Shown here: piece after piece, positions 21,740-23,552 of the stretch | Layout: each line of letters begins with the position of its first letter | How positions within the stretch are numbered: position 1 is the stretch's first letter | Assembly (NCBI GenBank): GCA_947478985.1 | Contig: CANJYC010000006.1 | Coordinates: 1-23,552, forward strand | DNA length: 23,552 nucleotides | From: Acidobacteriota bacterium | Lineage (GTDB): Bacteria > Acidobacteriota > Vicinamibacteria > Vicinamibacterales > UBA2999 | Direction: 5' to 3' | Position numbers and translations under genes: made by a program | Notes under the pieces: generated by a model | The model's input: only the letters and a program-made list of their open reading frames with translations | Told to the model about the DNA's origin: nothing | Databases searched by the model: none

Positions 21740-23241
21740 AACTTCTCCATCCTCAACTCACTCCGCGCCATGTCCATCGACACCCGGTAGCTCGACAGGA
21801 ATTTGTGTCCGACAATGCCGCCCACCTGGAATCCGAGCAGGACACTCGGCGCCCGCAGATTCAGCACCACCATGGGCACGTTCCGATACTCAATCTGATC
21901 GAAGTTGAGGCTCACCCCGGGCAGGAGAAACGCATCGCGATCCCACCCGGAGGTGCCGTACACCTTCAGCGGAATGCGCCGATAACTCGACTTCTCGAGC
22001 ATCCCCGCGGTGTCTGTGCTGATCGACATCACCTCGCCGCCGGTATCAACGACGAAGTACGCCGGGTGATTCGTGTTCACGACGCCACGTACCATCGGCA
22101 GGCGATGCACGCGCATCGGCAGCGCGATCTCGGACCCTGATTTCGGCAGATCGCGCCCGATGATGAGGAGCCTGTTCTGGTAGTCGATCTTCATCGACAT
22201 GCCGAAGGTCAGCGGCGAGAAGCTTTCCCCCTCCCGCTTCGGAATACCACGCAGCGCCGGATTCTTGATGAGCACCGGCACATTCCGCACTTCCAGCGTG
22301 CCGAAGTTCAGCCTGTCCAGACGCGCCAGTTGCAGCCCGCGCAGCCCGACCTCGCCGACGCCCGCACTGAGGGTATAGGTGATGGGCTGCACGCCGGTTC
22401 GCTGTGCCGTCTCGCGGGAAATGACCGTCTCCTCGGAGCCCGTGTCGAGCGTGAAATCCATGGGCCGACCGCCGTTGACGCTCCCCTTGATGACAATCTT
22501 GTCCTTAACCAGCCTGAACGGCACGGTGTGCAGCGTATGCGCGTCCTCATCGTCGATCTCAGACGGCGTCTTGCCTTCAAACGCTTCCAGGAACCGCACC
22601 TGCGTCCGGGACCAGGCGGCCTTGTCGCTCCGGTCCTTGTTGGGCAGCAGGTTGATGTAGTTGGTGAAGGCGTTCGCGGCCTCGTCGTAGCGGTTCAGCT
22701 GTTCGTAGATCTCGCCGAGCCCGGCATGGATGTCGCCGTCGCGGGGCGCCGCAGCCGACGCCAGCAGCGCTTCATCAAGTGCCTCGCTGAGCCGGCTCCG
22801 CGTGGCCAGCGATCGTGCCAGGCCAAACCGCGCCCGCGACAACCCTGGTGCCAGCGCCAGCGCGTCGCGATAGGCTCGGTCCGATTCATCGAAGAGGCCG
22901 GAGGACCAGAGGGCATCGGCATGCAGCGAGATCGCCTCAGGATCAGTCGGGAAATCCGCGCGGAGATGCTCGGCGTCCTGCAGCGCCATCCAGAATTCCG
23001 CCACCCGAAGCTCGGTGCGGATCTTCCCTTTCCGTGCGCGCTGCGCGAGCGCAGGATCGTCCGATTGTGAAGCCTTGGCGTAGGCGTCGAGCGCTTCCTG
23101 GTAGCGGGTTTCGTCAAACAGCAGGGTCGCAAGCTGAAACTGCAGCTCGGCATCCCCCTTGGCGATCTCGGCACGCATCACCAGCGTGCAGGCCGCGACG
23201 ATCGCGGCGACGGTCAGCGCACGACGAAACGTCTTCGACAT
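21736..23241 (-). CDS. TPR protein with two retropepsin-like aspartyl protease domains
   Basis: A 501-residue protein, probably exported (hydrophobic N-terminus ALTVAAIVAACTLVM). Residues ~28-200 are tetratricopeptide-like repeats (YQEALDAYAKAS, FDESDRAYRDALALAPG, RYDEAANAFTNYINLLP). Two aspartyl protease domains follow: the first has LDTGSEETVIS (Asp266-Thr-Gly), the second VVDTGGEVMSIS (Asp399-Thr-Gly). Each has an ILG/LLG-type flap-end segment, for example LLGFQVGGIVGHKFL. Retropepsins normally form homodimers with one DTG each; both motifs in one chain could make a single two-lobed site. The start at 23241 follows AGGA, about 8 bases upstream. A longer frame to 23376 overlaps the ferredoxin gene and is rejected. 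The ferredoxin gene is just upstream in the same direction. Confidence 0.92.
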   Translation of the reverse strand: MSKTFRRALTVAAIVAACTLVMRAEIAKGDAELQFQLATLLFDETRYQEALDAYAKASQSDDPALAQRARKGKIRTELRVAEFWMALQDAEHLRADFPTDPEAISLHADALWSSGLFDESDRAYRDALALAPGLSRARFGLARSLATRSRLSEALDEALLASAAAPRDGDIHAGLGEIYEQLNRYDEAANAFTNYINLLPNKDRSDKAAWSRTQVRFLEAFEGKTPSEIDDEDAHTLHTVPFRLVKDKIVIKGSVNGGRPMDFTLDTGSEETVISRETAQRTGVQPITYTLSAGVGEVGLRGLQLARLDRLNFGTLEVRNVPVLIKNPALRGIPKREGESFSPLTFGMSMKIDYQNRLLIIGRDLPKSGSEIALPMRVHRLPMVRGVVNTNHPAYFVVDTGGEVMSISTDTAGMLEKSSYRRIPLKVYGTSGWDRDAFLLPGVSLNFDQIEYRNVPMVVLNLRAPSVLLGFQVGGIVGHKFLSSYRVSMDMARSELRMEKF

Positions 23242-23255
23242 CGGATGTGTCCTGT

Positions 23256-23516
23256 CTACTTCTGGAAATACTCGGCGTTGACGGGGATGAAGCTCTTCCA
23301 CTTCTCCGGCGTTTCGTCCAGGGCGAAGATCGCTTCCACCGGGCACGCGGGCACGCAGGCGCCGCAATCGATGCATTCGTCAGGGTGGATGTAGAGCATC
23401 TCCGCCGTGTCGAATCCGGGTTCGTCCTTTCGCGGGTGAATGCAGTCCACAGGACAGACATCCACACACGCACTGTCTTTCGTGCCGATGCACGGCTCGC
23501 AGATGATATACGCCAC
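23256..23516 (-). CDS. fdxA: 7Fe-8S ferredoxin (FdxA type)
   Basis: An 86-residue ferredoxin with nine cysteines (6, 9, 17, 21, 25, 48, 51, 54, 58). The pattern Cys9-x7-Cys17-x3-Cys21 ... Cys48-x2-Cys51-x2-Cys54-x3-Cys58 fits the 7Fe type: a [3Fe-4S] cluster on Cys9, 17 and 58 and a [4Fe-4S] cluster on Cys21, 48, 51 and 54. The sequence AYIICEPCIGTKDSACVDVCPVDC is typical of FdxA. It carries electrons in the cytoplasm; the redox partner is not identified. The start is GTG 23516, supported by AGGAG 5 bases before it. The double-DTG protease gene follows 14 bp downstream on the same strand. Confidence 0.95.
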   Translation of the reverse strand: MAYIICEPCIGTKDSACVDVCPVDCIHPRKDEPGFDTAEMLYIHPDECIDCGACVPACPVEAIFALDETPEKWKSFIPVNAEYFQK

Positions 23517-23521
23517 TACGT

Positions 23522-23526
23522 CTCCT
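23522..23526 (-). promoter_or_regulatory. Ribosome-binding site AGGAG of the ferredoxin gene
   Basis: AGGAG on the minus strand, 5 bases before the GTG start at 23516. It decides this unusual start codon. The upstream promoter lies outside the window. Confidence 0.65.
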
Positions 23527-23552
23527 GAGCGACCTGCTCCCCACGGCGCCGA

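Noticed and set aside
23517..23552. Possible partial gene at the right edge
   Set aside because: Only 36 bases remain. They hold the ferredoxin ribosome-binding site and show no reading frame I can assign.

Overview
The window is a gene-dense (few gaps, none over about 230 bp), GC-rich bacterial chromosome segment carrying 25 protein genes, one of them cut by the left edge. I see no tRNA, rRNA, CRISPR array, phage gene or transposase. The mix of a TPM/LemA pair, a CCAEP-tail radical SAM protein with an ATP-grasp partner, TolB-propeller/metallopeptidase/barrel proteins and an SCO/CusF copper protein suggests a Gram-negative didermic soil or aquatic bacterium. Acidobacteriota (Vicinamibacteria-like) is my best guess, but the taxonomy is an inference from gene content and base composition only.

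Layout. 1-3165 (+): the C-terminal part of ispG, an orphan molybdopterin oxidoreductase, and yggX. 3158-5791 (-): a coupled pair, radical SAM (CCAEP tail) then ATP-grasp ligase. 5829-7349 (+): a POT-family peptide transporter. 7361-7415: a nested palindromic repeat between convergent genes. 7423-8427 (-): yvcK. 8503-15432 (+): a long co-directional run of eight genes (NTase-like unknown, TPM protein, LemA, DinB-like, membrane protein, YheT-like hydrolase, CusF-SCO lipoprotein, transglutaminase-like). 15448-15750 (-) is a small zinc-ribbon-like protein, divergent from an EEP nuclease/phosphatase (15770-16501, +). 16498-18361 (-): a small acidic-tailed protein, then a sigma factor / zinc anti-sigma / TlpA-like thioredoxin operon. 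18590-21739 (+): a 1049-residue peptidase-propeller-barrel protein. 21736-23516 (-): a TPR/double retropepsin protein and a 7Fe ferredoxin. The last 36 bases show nothing I can assign beyond the ferredoxin ribosome-binding site.

Three things stand out. First, a palindromic repeat occurs twice, with compensatory changes in its terminal arms. One copy lies between convergent genes and is a plausible terminator. The other (109 bp) lies inside the reading frame of the SCO lipoprotein gene, just before its signal peptide, much like the Rickettsia palindromic elements that sit in genes. Second, nearly every gene that begins a transcription unit without a Shine-Dalgarno site has a TANNNT -10-like box 6-9 bases before its start codon, which points to leaderless transcription. 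One 19-bp divergent gap holds two overlapping boxes on opposite strands. Third, several proteins have unusual architectures: a secreted gluzincin-propeller-Omp85-like barrel, a TPR protein with two DTG aspartyl protease motifs, and a CusF-SCO copper fusion.
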